Part shown: positions 1 to 9,486 of the stretch, in pieces
Position numbering within the stretch: position 1 is the first letter of the stretch
Layout: the number at the start of each line of letters is the position of its first letter
NCBI RefSeq assembly: GCF_012272855.1
Contig: NZ_JAAXCQ010000006.1
Location: 186,001-250,000, forward strand
Length of the DNA stretch: 64,000 bases
Source: Arenibacter sp. 6A1
Lineage (GTDB): Bacteria > Bacteroidota > Bacteroidia > Flavobacteriales > Flavobacteriaceae
Direction of reading: 5' to 3'
Notes under the pieces: model-generated
What the model saw: the letters and a program-made list of their open reading frames with translations, nothing else
What the model was told of the DNA's origin: nothing
Database searches by the model: none
Translations under genes and position numbers: made by a program

Positions 1-71
1 AAACTGGTCGCAAATACGAATGAAGATTTGTGAATTACATATGACCGTTATAAAACAATAAATATACATAG

Positions 72-977
72 ATGAAATTAAATATACTGGGTTGTTATGC
101 GGCTACACCAAGGTCTTTAAATAATCCGACAGCCCAAGTTCTCGAAATTAAAAATCACTTGTTTTTAATAGATTGCGGGGAAGGTACCCAAGTACAATTA
201 CGCAAGAGTAAAGTCAGGTTTTCGAGGATCAACCATATTTTTATTTCACATTTACATGGAGATCATTTTTTTGGACTACCAGGACTAGTCTCTACTTTTC
301 GTTTGTTGGGAAGGAAGACGCCATTGCATGTATACGGCCCCAAGGGCATTAAGGAAGCTATAACCTTACTTTTAAAACTAGGGGATTCATGGACCAATTA
401 TCCGCTGTTGTTCCATGAATTGACATCTTCGGAATCAGAACTTGTTTTTGAGGACAATACAGTAACCGTTTCTACTATTCCACTACAGCATAGAGTCTAT
501 ACCAATGGTTTTTTGTTCAAGGAAAAGCCGGGGCAAAGGCAATTGAATGTCGCGGCAGCCGAAAAATATAGTATAGACCGCTGCTATTACCAGAATATAA
601 AGAATGGCAGAGATATTAGGTTAGAGGATAATAGGCTTATCGCTAATGCCGAGCTTACCTTTGATCCGCCAAAGCCAAAGAGCTATGCTTTCTGCAGCGA
701 TACAGCTTATACAACATCAATTGTTCCGCTGATTAAAGATGTAGATGTATTGTATCATGAGGCTACATTTTTGGAGACCGAAAAAGATTTGGCGCCAAAA
801 ACAAAACATGCTACGGCAAAGGAAGCAGCTAGTATTGCAAAAGCGGCCAATGTGGGGCAGCTTATTCTAGGGCATTTTTCAACCCGCTATAAATCTATAG
901 AGCTGTTTAAAGAAGAGGCTCAGACAATTTTCTCCAATGTCGCCCTAGCCGATGACGGCAAGGAATTTCAACTGTAG
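72..977 (+). CDS. rnz: Ribonuclease Z (tRNA 3' endonuclease)
   Basis: This 301-residue metallo-beta-lactamase-fold protein cleaves 3' trailers from tRNA precursors in the cytoplasm. The zinc motif HLHGDH lies at residues 60-65 and is followed by FFGLPGL, typical of the RNase Z branch. Further expected ligands are seen in FCSDTAY, in KHATAKEAA and in LGHFSTRY near the C-terminus. The length fits the short bacterial form. The ATG is preceded only by A/T-rich sequence without a clear ribosome binding site, as is usual in Bacteroidota. Bases 1-71 may hold the tail of an upstream gene, but no frame there is recognisable. Confidence 0.97.
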   Translation: MKLNILGCYAATPRSLNNPTAQVLEIKNHLFLIDCGEGTQVQLRKSKVRFSRINHIFISHLHGDHFFGLPGLVSTFRLLGRKTPLHVYGPKGIKEAITLLLKLGDSWTNYPLLFHELTSSESELVFEDNTVTVSTIPLQHRVYTNGFLFKEKPGQRQLNVAAAEKYSIDRCYYQNIKNGRDIRLEDNRLIANAELTFDPPKPKSYAFCSDTAYTTSIVPLIKDVDVLYHEATFLETEKDLAPKTKHATAKEAASIAKAANVGQLILGHFSTRYKSIELFKEEAQTIFSNVALADDGKEFQL

Positions 978-1560
978 GTTTGTAATCGTGCTAAGTCTTG
1001 TTAAAAGGTTTGGACGCAATTAGAAATTGTGAATTCGTAGAGTCTTTAGCATATTACTTTGGGCGTTCCCTCCTTCGTCGGGCGGGCCCTTGGCTATATC
1101 CCTTGCGGTGCTGCGGGGATGCCGCCGCGGTCCCTAACGCATAATAATCTGCAAATGTACTAAGGTCCTTAGGTGAGATAGAATGGAATTAAATTGAAAT
1201 ATAGTAAGGTAGATGTAACTTGTAAGCAAGGTATATAAGAGGAGGGTAAATAGGAGAAACCAGTATGCCGACCCAAGAAAAATTTGCGGCAGCTAGCAAC
1301 AGATCAAATTTTAGGATAGAAGAATGTATTTTCGTGGGTTGCTCTTGCATAATGCAGCGATGAAAAAATAAAAATTATTCCCGATTCCATCTGTTAAAAA
1401 TATATTCTATATCTTCTTCGTTAAAATCTTATCCTATTAATAATAGTTTGTTTTAATTAGGAAACATATCTAAAATAAACCGACGTACTTTTCGTGATTA
1501 GGTTTGTTTTGCGCAAATTTGTGTAAATACAGGTATAGTTTAAAATATTAAAGATTTCGC
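978..1560. other. Intergenic stretch with one 80-nt repeat
   Basis: No credible gene is seen in these 583 bases. The only clear structure is the 80-nt imperfect palindrome at 1061-1140, listed separately. The remainder is A/T-rich and presumably holds the pdxH promoter. A weak TATAGTTT at 1534-1541 is the nearest thing to a Bacteroidota -7 box, but it departs from TAnnTTTG. Confidence 0.5.
1061..1140 (+). repeat. 80-nt interspersed palindromic repeat, copy 1
   Basis: A GC-rich island in an A/T-rich spacer. It begins GGGCGTTCCCTCC and ends TCCCTAACGC. GCGTT at 1063-1067 is complementary to AACGC at 1136-1140, and an inner hairpin pairs ATCCC with GGGGAT. A second copy lies inverted at 31562-31641; by hand alignment the two are gap-free over 80 nt with 8 mismatches. 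This is the pattern of a REP-like interspersed element, and similar elements are common in Flavobacteriia genomes. No transposase gene is beside it. Confidence 0.8.
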
Positions 1561-2208
1561 ATGCAAAAAGACCTAGGGAATTATCGAAAATCCTATGAGA
1601 AAAGTGCCCTGACAGAAGGCACTATTTCTGCTAATCCTATGGAGTTGTTTCAAAAGTGGTTTTATGAGGTAGAGGCTTCGGAAGGAGTAGATGAGCCCAA
1701 CGCTATGACGGTATCAACGGTAGGTTTAGATGGTTTTCCTAAAAATCGGGTGGTATTATTAAAGAAATACACCTATGAAGGCTTTATATTTTATACTAAT
1801 TACGAAAGTGAAAAAGGAAAGGCCATCGCGCAAAATCCTAAAGTTTGTATTTCATTTTTTTGGCCTAATATGGAAAGACAAGTCATCATAAAAGGAAATG
1901 CCGAAAAAATTGCCGAAAATTTATCCGATGGCTACTTTGAGTCTAGACCGCTAGGGAGTAAATTAGGGGCTATTGTCTCTGATCAGAGTTCCGTGATTCC
2001 GGATAGGGAGTTTTTAGAGGAGAAATTAAAAGATTTGGAAAAATCTTATGAAAATAAGGAGGTAGAACGACCCTTGTATTGGGGCGGCTTTATCGTAAAG
2101 CCCGTTTCAATAGAATTTTGGCAGGGACGCCCCAACCGTTTGCACGATAGGATCCGTTATAGCCTGCAACCAGATTTTGACTGGAAAATAGAACGACTGG
2201 CACCCTAA
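1561..2208 (+). CDS. pdxH: Pyridoxamine/pyridoxine 5'-phosphate oxidase
   Basis: FMN-dependent oxidase that converts pyridoxamine or pyridoxine 5'-phosphate to pyridoxal 5'-phosphate, the last step of vitamin B6 synthesis and salvage, in the cytoplasm. The 215-residue length is typical. The FMN-binding region appears around residues 60-85 (KNRVVLLKKYTYEGFIFYTN). The family signature is near the C-terminus, with IEFWQGRPNRLHDR followed by the expected final WKIERLAP. It stands alone, 81 bases upstream of sixA on the same strand. Confidence 0.97.
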   Translation: MQKDLGNYRKSYEKSALTEGTISANPMELFQKWFYEVEASEGVDEPNAMTVSTVGLDGFPKNRVVLLKKYTYEGFIFYTNYESEKGKAIAQNPKVCISFFWPNMERQVIIKGNAEKIAENLSDGYFESRPLGSKLGAIVSDQSSVIPDREFLEEKLKDLEKSYENKEVERPLYWGGFIVKPVSIEFWQGRPNRLHDRIRYSLQPDFDWKIERLAP

Positions 2209-2289
2209 TAGTAGGTCGGTACCATCCTTGTTTCTCACGGGTGTTTTGGGAGGGAATTAGTGAATCAATAGAACCATAAAATTGTACAC

Positions 2290-2775
2290 ATGAAAACCTT
2301 AATTTTAATGAGACACGGTAAATCTTCTTGGGAATACAAGGTGTCCGATAGAGACAGGCCTTTATTGGAAAGGGGAATAAAGGATGCAGGATTGGTGGCG
2401 AGTACCTTTAGTGCTTCTCCCGTGAAAATCGATGCCGCATATTCCAGTCCGGCCAATAGGGCATTGCATACGGCCATAATTTTTTTAAGGACTGTCAATG
2501 TGCCGTTTTCGCAGTTGGAGGTGGCCCACCAACTATACGATTTTTCGGGTGAGGATGTATATCAGTTTGTAAGGAATTTGGACAATAAGTTAGAGACAGT
2601 TATGATTTTTGGTCATAATGAGGCCTTTACACATATTGCAAATTCTCTTGGAAACCAATATATAAACAATGTTTCTACCAGTGGTTTGGTGCAGTTGAAA
2701 TTTGATACAAATGATTGGAATACCGTTAAAAAAGGAACTACGGTTCGAACGTTATTTCCGAAACAATTAAAATAA
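2290..2775 (+). CDS. sixA: SixA-like histidine phosphatase
   Basis: A 161-residue phosphoglycerate-mutase-like phosphatase. The phospho-accepting RHGKSSW motif is at residues 8-14 and the second catalytic histidine is in FGHNEAFT near residue 108. SixA of E. coli removes phosphate from histidine-phosphotransfer domains; whether this protein acts on a phosphoprotein or on small phosphate esters cannot be told. The gene abuts ppk1 (its stop is directly followed by the ppk1 ATG) and so belongs to a sixA-ppk1-ppx operon, pointing to phosphate or polyphosphate metabolism. Confidence 0.85.
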   Translation: MKTLILMRHGKSSWEYKVSDRDRPLLERGIKDAGLVASTFSASPVKIDAAYSSPANRALHTAIIFLRTVNVPFSQLEVAHQLYDFSGEDVYQFVRNLDNKLETVMIFGHNEAFTHIANSLGNQYINNVSTSGLVQLKFDTNDWNTVKKGTTVRTLFPKQLK

Positions 2776-4854
2776 ATGAATAAAAATAAATTCCAATATA
2801 TTAACCGAGAAATCAGTTGGTTAAGTTTTAATGCTAGAGTACTGCAGGAGAGTGCAGATATAAATGTTCCCTTAATAGAGCGACTTCGTTTTTTGGGGAT
2901 TTTTTCAAATAACTTGGACGAATTCTTTAAGGTGCGCTATGCAACGGTAAAAAGAATCGTAGATGCCGGTAAAACGGGAAAAAGTGTTCTGGGAGGTGAA
3001 AAGGCAAAAGATCTGTTAGAAGAAATTACCAACATAGTAATTAATCAACAAACTAGAAGTTTAGAAATACTAGGAGATATCGAAGCCGAATTGGAGACCA
3101 AGAATATTTTTCTGATCAACGAAACGGAAATATCTGAGGGGCAATCCCAGTTTATAAAAAACTACTTTCTACAAAGGGTGAGTCCTGTTTTAATGACCAT
3201 TATTTTAAATGATCTTACAGAATTCCCTATGCTGAATGATACCGCGGCATATTTGGCAATAAAACTGATCTTGAAAAATTCGGATGGTGAGAGCTCGGAA
3301 AATAAAGAAAAACGCTATGCCCTTATTGAAATTCCTAAAGAAATAGACAGGTTTGTAGTCTTGCCAAAGGAGGGGGATAGAAGTTATATTATTATGTTGG
3401 ACGACGTGATCCGGTATTGTTTGGGAAGTGTCTTCAATATGTTCGATTATGAATCTATATCGGCACATATGATCAAAATTACACGGGATGCCGAGCTCGA
3501 TATGGATAATGATCTAAGTAAGAGTTTTATTGAAAAGATATCCTCGAGTGTTGAGCACCGTAAAATAAGTGACCCCGTACGGTTCGTTTACGACAAGAAT
3601 ATAGGGGAAGATACCCTAACCTTTCTGAAAGATAAAATGGACGTAGAGGATACCGATAGTATAATTCCGGGAGGAAGATATCATAATCGGCGCGATTATA
3701 TGGGGTTCCCTAGTTTGGGTAGGCAAGACCTGATGTACGAGAAAATATTGCCTTTGCCGGTAAAAGGGATTTCTATGGAAGGAAGTCTTTTTGAGCGAAT
3801 TGCAGAAAAGGACTTTTTACAATACACCCCTTTTCAAACCTTTTCCTATATTATTAAATTCCTGAGAGAAGCGGCCTTAGATCCCAAGGTTCGGAATATT
3901 AAAATTACGGTATATAGACTCGCTAATAATTCGCAAGTCGCCGCTTCTTTGATCAATGCCGTAAAAAACGGAAAGCATGTAACAGTGCAGATAGAATTGC
4001 AAGCAAGATTCGATGAGCAGGCAAATATTAAATATGCCGAGCAATTGCAAGCAGAAGGCGTGAAACTGATCTTTGGTGTCCGTGGGCTTAAAGTTCACAG
4101 TAAAATATGTTTGGTAGAACGCGAAGAAGGAAACGAAATAAAACGATACGGGTTTTTGAGCACTGGGAATTTTAACGAGTCCACGGCTAAAATATATACC
4201 GATTATACCTTGTTTACAGCCCATCAAGGAATCTTGAAAGAACTGAACAAAGTCTTCGATTTCTTTGAGACGACCTATAAAATCAACAAATATAAACACC
4301 TTGTTGTTTCTCCTCATTATACTAAGAATGTTTTTAAACGCTTAATAGATAAGGAAATTCGGAACGCGAAAGAAGGGAAAGAGGCCTTTATAAAAATTAA
4401 AATGAACAGCTTTACTTCTTATAAAATGGTCGATAAATTGTACGAAGCTAGTCAGGCAGGTGTAAAAATCCAATTGATTATAAGAGGAATCTGCTGTTTG
4501 GTGCCTGGAGTAAAGGGAATGAGCGAGAATATTGAAGCAATCAGTATTGTCGATAAGTTCTTAGAGCACCCAAGAGTTTTTATTTTCGGGAATGATGGCA
4601 ATCCAAAAGTTTATATATCATCAGCAGATTGGATGACTAGAAATTTAGATTACCGTGTAGAAGTGGGAGTGCCTATTTATGATCAGGATGTGAAACAAGA
4701 GTTGTTGGATACTTTCGAAATATGTTGGCAAGACAATGTAAAAGCCCGTGTTTTTTCCGAAAAACAGGATAATGCTTATAGGGAAAATGACGAAAAGAAA
4801 GTCCGTTCTCAATTTGCGATGTACGACTATTACCTAAATAAATTAAATTCTTAA
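2776..4854 (+). CDS. ppk1: Polyphosphate kinase 1
   Basis: A 692-residue PPK1 that polymerises the gamma phosphate of ATP into inorganic polyphosphate. The N-terminal domain begins with the characteristic INREISWLSFNARVLQE. The two C-terminal phospholipase-D-like domains carry His441 in GLKVHSK, matching the autophosphorylated histidine of the family, and His598 in LEHPRVFIF. ADWMTRNLDYRVEVGVPI completes the active-site region. It is translated immediately after sixA with no spacer and is followed 12 bases later by ppx, so synthesis and breakdown enzymes appear to be co-expressed. Confidence 0.97.
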   Translation: MNKNKFQYINREISWLSFNARVLQESADINVPLIERLRFLGIFSNNLDEFFKVRYATVKRIVDAGKTGKSVLGGEKAKDLLEEITNIVINQQTRSLEILGDIEAELETKNIFLINETEISEGQSQFIKNYFLQRVSPVLMTIILNDLTEFPMLNDTAAYLAIKLILKNSDGESSENKEKRYALIEIPKEIDRFVVLPKEGDRSYIIMLDDVIRYCLGSVFNMFDYESISAHMIKITRDAELDMDNDLSKSFIEKISSSVEHRKISDPVRFVYDKNIGEDTLTFLKDKMDVEDTDSIIPGGRYHNRRDYMGFPSLGRQDLMYEKILPLPVKGISMEGSLFERIAEKDFLQYTPFQTFSYIIKFLREAALDPKVRNIKITVYRLANNSQVAASLINAVKNGKHVTVQIELQARFDEQANIKYAEQLQAEGVKLIFGVRGLKVHSKICLVEREEGNEIKRYGFLSTGNFNESTAKIYTDYTLFTAHQGILKELNKVFDFFETTYKINKYKHLVVSPHYTKNVFKRLIDKEIRNAKEGKEAFIKIKMNSFTSYKMVDKLYEASQAGVKIQLIIRGICCLVPGVKGMSENIEAISIVDKFLEHPRVFIFGNDGNPKVYISSADWMTRNLDYRVEVGVPIYDQDVKQELLDTFEICWQDNVKARVFSEKQDNAYRENDEKKVRSQFAMYDYYLNKLNS

Positions 4855-4866
4855 AATTGTTGACTA

Positions 4867-5754
4867 TTGAAAGTACGTAAATTTGCCGCTATAGATATAG
4901 GATCCAATGCAATCCGTTTATTGACCCATAACGTTATCGAGGAAGAAGGCAAAAAAACACTCTTTAGAAAGAGTGCTCTAGTGAGGCTTCCCATTCGTTT
5001 AGGGGAAGATGTCTTTGTGAACGGAAGGATTTCTGATAGGAACACCGATCGTTTGGTCAATGCAATGAAAGCCTTTCAGTTATTGATGAAGGTACATGGG
5101 GTAGAAAAATATATGGCTTGTGCCACTTCTGCAATGCGCGAAGCTGCGAATGGAGAAGAGGTGATTTCCGATATATTTGAGGCCTCGGGCGTCAATATAG
5201 AAATCATAGATGGTGAAAAAGAAGCTTCTATTATAGCGTCTACAGACCTAAAAAATGTCATTAAAAAAGATGAAAACTACCTTTATATTGATGTAGGAGG
5301 AGGCAGTACAGAGTTTACCGTTTTTACAGAAGGAGAAATAAAAATCTCCCAGTCCTTTAAAATAGGAACCGTACGATTGTTAAATGATATGGTCGATGAT
5401 GCCCTTTGGAAGGAGTTGGAGCTTTGGCTGAAAAATAATGTTAAAGGACTGTCAAACCTATCAATAATCGGTTCAGGGGGAAACATCAATAAACTGCACA
5501 AAATGTCGGGCAGAAAATTAGGAGATCCCTTATCGTATGTATGGCTAAAGGGGCAGTATCATTTTTTACAAAGCCTTACCTTCGAAGAAAGGGTATCAGA
5601 ATTGGGCTTAAATCCAGATAGGGCCGATGTTATTATCCATGCGACCCGGATTTTTATAAATGCCGCCAAATGGTTGGGGGTAAAAAAAATCCATGTACCA
5701 AAAATTGGGCTTTCCGATGGGATTATAAAGACCCTGTACTATACGGAAAATTAA
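4867..5754 (+). CDS. ppx: Ppx/GppA-family exopolyphosphatase
   Basis: A 295-residue sugar-kinase/actin-fold phosphatase that releases phosphate from polyphosphate ends or hydrolyses pppGpp. The phosphate-1 motif AAIDIGSNAIRLL is at residues 7-19 and the phosphate-2 motif DVGGGSTEF follows around residue 140. The start is taken as TTG at 4867: no ATG or GTG lies between the upstream stop and the conserved AIDIGSN, which must be N-terminal. At under 300 residues it is the short form, without the extra C-terminal HD-like domain of E. coli Ppx. It is the third gene of the sixA-ppk1-ppx unit. Confidence 0.92.
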   Translation: MKVRKFAAIDIGSNAIRLLTHNVIEEEGKKTLFRKSALVRLPIRLGEDVFVNGRISDRNTDRLVNAMKAFQLLMKVHGVEKYMACATSAMREAANGEEVISDIFEASGVNIEIIDGEKEASIIASTDLKNVIKKDENYLYIDVGGGSTEFTVFTEGEIKISQSFKIGTVRLLNDMVDDALWKELELWLKNNVKGLSNLSIIGSGGNINKLHKMSGRKLGDPLSYVWLKGQYHFLQSLTFEERVSELGLNPDRADVIIHATRIFINAAKWLGVKKIHVPKIGLSDGIIKTLYYTEN

Positions 5755-5792
5755 GAGGGTATTATTGATTAGATAACCTTAAAAAGTTTTAT

Positions 5793-5837
5793 AAAGGTAT
5801 TGTTAAAGCATATACAACGCTTTGTCAATACCTTTTT
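5793..5837. terminator. Bidirectional terminator between ppx and miaE
   Basis: AAAGGTATTG pairs with CAATACCTTT, and a nested AAAGC/GCTTT pair extends the stem. The hairpin has A-rich sequence on one flank and a T run on the other, so it can end both convergent transcripts. Confidence 0.8.
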
Positions 5838-5840
5838 TCA

Positions 5841-6422
5841 TTATCCGTGTACCGATTCTTTGTTTCCAAGATCCTTCATTATTTCGGCTTCATAGGTCAG
5901 CAAGGCTTCCCACTTGCTATCTACCTCTTGGCGATCACCATATTGTCTGGCGAACTTTAAAAACATTGTGTAATGGCCCGCTTCGCTAATCATGAGTTTG
6001 TGATAAAAAGATGCCAGTTCCTTGTCTTCAAGTTGTTCCGATAGTAATCTGAAACGTTCACAACTACGTGCTTCTATTAAAGCAGCATATAGTAATCGAT
6101 GAACGAGCTGTGTGGTTCTACTGCCTCCTTTTGGGAAAAACTTCATCAGAGCAATAACATAGTCGTCCTTGCGGTCTCTTCCCAAGGTTTTTCCTCGTTC
6201 CAATATCCGGTCGTGTACCATTTTAAAATGGCCCATTTCTTCCCTAGATAAAGCTATCATTTCTTGGATAAGGTCTGTGTATTCTGGAAAACTAACAATT
6301 AACGAAATAGCAGTACTGGCCGCTTTTTGCTCGCAATAGGCGTGATCCGTCAATATCTCATCGATATTTTTTTCTACAATATTGACCCATCGAGGGTCTG
6401 TGGGTAATTTTAAACCTAACAT
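5841..6422 (-). CDS. miaE: MiaE-like tRNA hydroxylase
   Basis: A 193-residue ferritin-like diiron protein. In the known enzyme it hydroxylates the isopentenyl side chain of 2-methylthio-N6-isopentenyladenosine at tRNA position 37. Diiron ligand motifs are visible in order: DHAYCEQKAAS near residue 26, SREEMGHF near residue 69, IEARSCERF near residue 115, and SEAGHYTMF near residue 146. It is a single gene, convergent with the polyphosphate operon and separated from it by a strong hairpin terminator. Confidence 0.92.
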   Translation of the reverse strand: MLGLKLPTDPRWVNIVEKNIDEILTDHAYCEQKAASTAISLIVSFPEYTDLIQEMIALSREEMGHFKMVHDRILERGKTLGRDRKDDYVIALMKFFPKGGSRTTQLVHRLLYAALIEARSCERFRLLSEQLEDKELASFYHKLMISEAGHYTMFLKFARQYGDRQEVDSKWEALLTYEAEIMKDLGNKESVHG

Positions 6423-6602
6423 AATTCCTTAATTCTATCTCAAAAATAGAAAGAATAGCCCTAAGGGCCATAATATATAATGATATAGTTTTATATTTAT
6501 TCTTTGGTTTACAACAAACAAGCCTTTTTGTGGGCTAAGTTGCTGTTATTTAAGAAGTAAGTTGGATGTTGTGTCGTTGAATTTAAAGATTTAAAAAAGA
6601 AT

Positions 6603-7460
6603 ATGTTGTTTAAAAATGTAAGTGAGCAGTTGTTTAAAATATTGGAGCATAATTTGGCCGAGGAGGAGAAGCAATGGCTGTTGTCTAAAATAATTCACAT
6701 TCTGGAAGCCGAATCCACCAAAGACTTATATTTGACCTATAGTCTGATTCCTTCGAAAATAAAATTAAATGAACTTTCCATAACTATAGGAGATGCAGAA
6801 TTAAGTGAGTATCTAAGGACTCAGAAAGCTACCATCCATGAATTGGGCCGAATTTATCTTTTGGTACGGGTATTGGAAGAAAATGCTACTTTTTTCAAAA
6901 CTAAAGTCGCTAATATTATCCAAGTGGCAGACAAAAGTGAATTGGAAACTTTTTTAAAGTTTTTGGTCCTTTTACCAAATCCGTCAGATTATAAAAATCA
7001 GGCTGTCGAAGCCTTGAGGACCAATATAGCGACGGTCTTCGATGCCATTACGATGAATAATCCGTATCCGGCATTGTTTTTTAATGATCAGCAATGGAAT
7101 CAAATGTATTTAAAGGCCGCTTTTATGCAACAAGATTTAAAGCAGATCTTATCGGTAGATCAAAGGGCCAATGCTGAACTCGCTAGGATTATATCAGATT
7201 ATGGCCATGAACGTTGGGCAGCTTCAAGAGAAGTGGATCCCTATTTTTGGAGGCCTGTGGGCAAGTTTTTGGACGATGGGCTTTTATTGGATATGGAGCG
7301 TTTATTGCACAGTGAAAAGACCGCTGAGAAAAAGGCGGGAGCGCTATGCTGTTATGTTTCAGACAATGCTAGGGCAAAGAATATGTTGGCAGCCTTTCCG
7401 GAGCTGGTAAAAGATATAGAAAACGGATCCCTGTCTTGGGAAACCTTAACTGCTCCGTAA
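6603..7460 (+). CDS. eboA: EboA-family protein
   Basis: A 285-residue soluble protein with the EboA C-terminal signature: NPYPALFF, WNQMYLKAAFM, DQRANAELA, YGHERWAASREV and YFWRPVGKF. EboA is the first gene of the ebo (EDB) cluster known from cyanobacteria, some bacteria and eustigmatophyte algae, which is linked to export or processing of an unknown metabolite. Its own biochemical role is not known. Here it is separated from eboB-F by about 8 kb and ends at a very strong terminator, so it is not co-transcribed with them. No signal peptide or membrane segment is seen. Confidence 0.88.
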   Translation: MLFKNVSEQLFKILEHNLAEEEKQWLLSKIIHILEAESTKDLYLTYSLIPSKIKLNELSITIGDAELSEYLRTQKATIHELGRIYLLVRVLEENATFFKTKVANIIQVADKSELETFLKFLVLLPNPSDYKNQAVEALRTNIATVFDAITMNNPYPALFFNDQQWNQMYLKAAFMQQDLKQILSVDQRANAELARIISDYGHERWAASREVDPYFWRPVGKFLDDGLLLDMERLLHSEKTAEKKAGALCCYVSDNARAKNMLAAFPELVKDIENGSLSWETLTAP

Positions 7461-7481
7461 GAATTAAAATGGTATAACAAG

Positions 7482-7516
7482 AAAGGCCTCAAATCTATCA
7501 TAGATTTGAGGCCTTT
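7482..7516. terminator. Bidirectional terminator after eboA
   Basis: A perfect 16-bp stem (AAAGGCCTCAAATCTA and its complement) closes a three-base loop, with a T run on the + side and A-rich sequence on the other. It separates eboA from the convergent cytochrome gene. Confidence 0.9.
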
Positions 7517-7537
7517 TTAATAAGGAATAGGGTGAGA

Positions 7538-9481
7538 TTATTTTTTCAATGAATTTATCCAAGCCGCTATTTTTAATGCCTGATCTTTTGGAACATGGGG
7601 CATAGGTGCCATCGGAGTAGCGTATTCTGGCCAGTTCTTAGGCTGTGGATTGTAAATTAAATCTACAATTTTTTCGTCTGTATAATTGCGTTTGGCAATT
7701 TCTTTAAACGACGGGCCAATTACCCTTTTGTCCTTGTGATGACAGGCAACACAGGTGTTATTTGTTAAAAATGGCTGAATTTCGGTATCCGTTAAAACCT
7801 TAATATTGGTCGCTATTTGTTTAGGAGCGGCCTTTTTAGGGGTTACTTTTTTTCTAGCACTAGATCTTTTGGTAGAAAGTTCGGAAACCGATAATTTGTC
7901 CCCATCAGGAATATTGTTAAGTGTGTAGTAAAAAGTAGGATGCAATAGTTGGTTGGAAGATGTTTTTGCCTTGACACCAGCGAGCATAATTTCATGCACG
8001 TAATACGGTCTAAGGTTATCGGTAACCACGCGAACTTTCATCCCGTCTTCACTAACCTTTACTCCTTTAATTTTAATTTCTTCTATATTGGTCTGTGGAC
8101 TACCATAGGCGGCGTGGTATTTATAGATGTAGCTTTTTCCTGTATAGGAATCTAAGTCTTCGGCAGAAGCCTTGTCAACAGGAAGGGTGAATTCTAGTTC
8201 AAACCCGTCTGGCATCGCTTTTACCGTTTTCATCTCAAATGGCATACGTCCGGTCCATGTAAGGAATTCTAATCCAGAGTTGGTAGTTCCGGCAGAACCC
8301 CAACCTCTATTCGTTTCTCCTACGAATAGCCGTCCTTCGTTATCAAAATCCATTCGCATTACACCCGATTGGAATCCAGATCTAAAATCGAAGGCTACCC
8401 CTTGGTATTCGCCTTTTACCTTTTCTAGGACTACTCGCATAATTTTACTTTGTCCCATATCACCCACGAGTAGCTGACCACTAAAAGGTCCGAATTTCCC
8501 CTTGGTTTCGTCTACTTTTAATTCCGAGTTCGAAATCCCTAAAATCCCATGGGGAAGAATAACTGCAGGAAGTTTTAAACCGGGGAAATCTTCTAAAAAT
8601 TGATAGGCAAAATCCGGGTTTTTTTCATCGTTGATATTCTCGGGCTTCACGTAACGACCATTTACCTTTACCTGTCGTATGTCAATTTTGCTATAGAACT
8701 GCTCTTCGGTAAGGGTTATAGGAGAGTTTTTATGCCCAGACCACCTTAGTCCCGCAGGGTGTCCGGCAAAAGTTCCTTTGGAAAGGTGCCAAATGGCGCC
8801 AGAGCCAACCCAATCGCCTTGGTTTTCGGAATAGAATAATTCGTTATCTACCAATCCGTAGCCCGCCGGAGATCGCATTCCCGTTGCCCATGGCTCCATT
8901 TGACCATCTTCGGTGATTTTCATGGTCCATGCTCTCCAAGGCTTTCGGCTTTCCCCGCGCCACCATTCCTCATTGCCAAAGGCAACATTGGCAGTGACAA
9001 AAAAGCTGTTATCGGGAGCTAATACAGGACCAAAAGAATATTCGTGGTAATGGGTAGAAAGCGGCCATGCATAAATGGTCTTGTACTCATCGGCAATCCC
9101 ATCGCCATCAGTATCTTTTAACCTGGTCAATTCTCCTCGCTGCGCCGTATATAAGGCATCGTTTTTATAAGCAAGGCCTAAAGGCTCATGAAGACCTTGA
9201 GCGAATTTTTTAAAAACAGGCTGCTGGCCGTTGGCCATAGAAGGGTTTTCTATGGTCCATACGTCCCCCCTTCGGGTAGATACCGCCAAACTTCCATTAG
9301 GAAGTGATACGACACCACCGCCTTCTACCAGAATTCCTTCTGGAGTGGGGATAGTAGTGATCCTATAATAATCGTCCTCTGTAGGAGCGTTTTGTGCAAG
9401 TAGGGCATTTGTAGAGGCAAACAAGCTGATAAAAGCCAATGTTTGCATCTTTTTTAAAGTGTTATGTATGTAGGTTCTCAT
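7538..9481 (-). CDS. Exported dehydrogenase-like propeller with C-terminal cytochrome c
   Basis: A 647-residue exported protein with a Sec signal peptide (hydrophobic LAFISLFASTNALLAQ). Residues ~30-410 form a beta-propeller of the type found in putative membrane-bound or glucose/sorbosone-like dehydrogenases (LHEPLGLAYKNDALYTAQRG, LKDTDGDGIADEY, FDNEGRLFVGETNRGWGS). A lysine/arginine-rich linker (RSSARKKVTPKKAAPK) leads to a cytochrome c domain with heme motif CVACHH near residues 577-582 and a probable methionine ligand in YATPMAPMP. The ATG at 9481 is preferred over an in-frame TTG at 9493 that would overlap the upstream stop. It lies 5 bases after the DUF1080 gene and is surely co-transcribed with it. 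Periplasmic sugar oxidation coupled to electron transfer is inferred; the substrate is unknown. Confidence 0.8.
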   Translation of the reverse strand: MRTYIHNTLKKMQTLAFISLFASTNALLAQNAPTEDDYYRITTIPTPEGILVEGGGVVSLPNGSLAVSTRRGDVWTIENPSMANGQQPVFKKFAQGLHEPLGLAYKNDALYTAQRGELTRLKDTDGDGIADEYKTIYAWPLSTHYHEYSFGPVLAPDNSFFVTANVAFGNEEWWRGESRKPWRAWTMKITEDGQMEPWATGMRSPAGYGLVDNELFYSENQGDWVGSGAIWHLSKGTFAGHPAGLRWSGHKNSPITLTEEQFYSKIDIRQVKVNGRYVKPENINDEKNPDFAYQFLEDFPGLKLPAVILPHGILGISNSELKVDETKGKFGPFSGQLLVGDMGQSKIMRVVLEKVKGEYQGVAFDFRSGFQSGVMRMDFDNEGRLFVGETNRGWGSAGTTNSGLEFLTWTGRMPFEMKTVKAMPDGFELEFTLPVDKASAEDLDSYTGKSYIYKYHAAYGSPQTNIEEIKIKGVKVSEDGMKVRVVTDNLRPYYVHEIMLAGVKAKTSSNQLLHPTFYYTLNNIPDGDKLSVSELSTKRSSARKKVTPKKAAPKQIATNIKVLTDTEIQPFLTNNTCVACHHKDKRVIGPSFKEIAKRNYTDEKIVDLIYNPQPKNWPEYATPMAPMPHVPKDQALKIAAWINSLKK

Positions 9482-9486
9482 GTTTC

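Noticed and set aside
1-33. Possible tail of an upstream gene
   Set aside because: All three frames close within 60 bases and none matches a family I recognise, so no call is justified.
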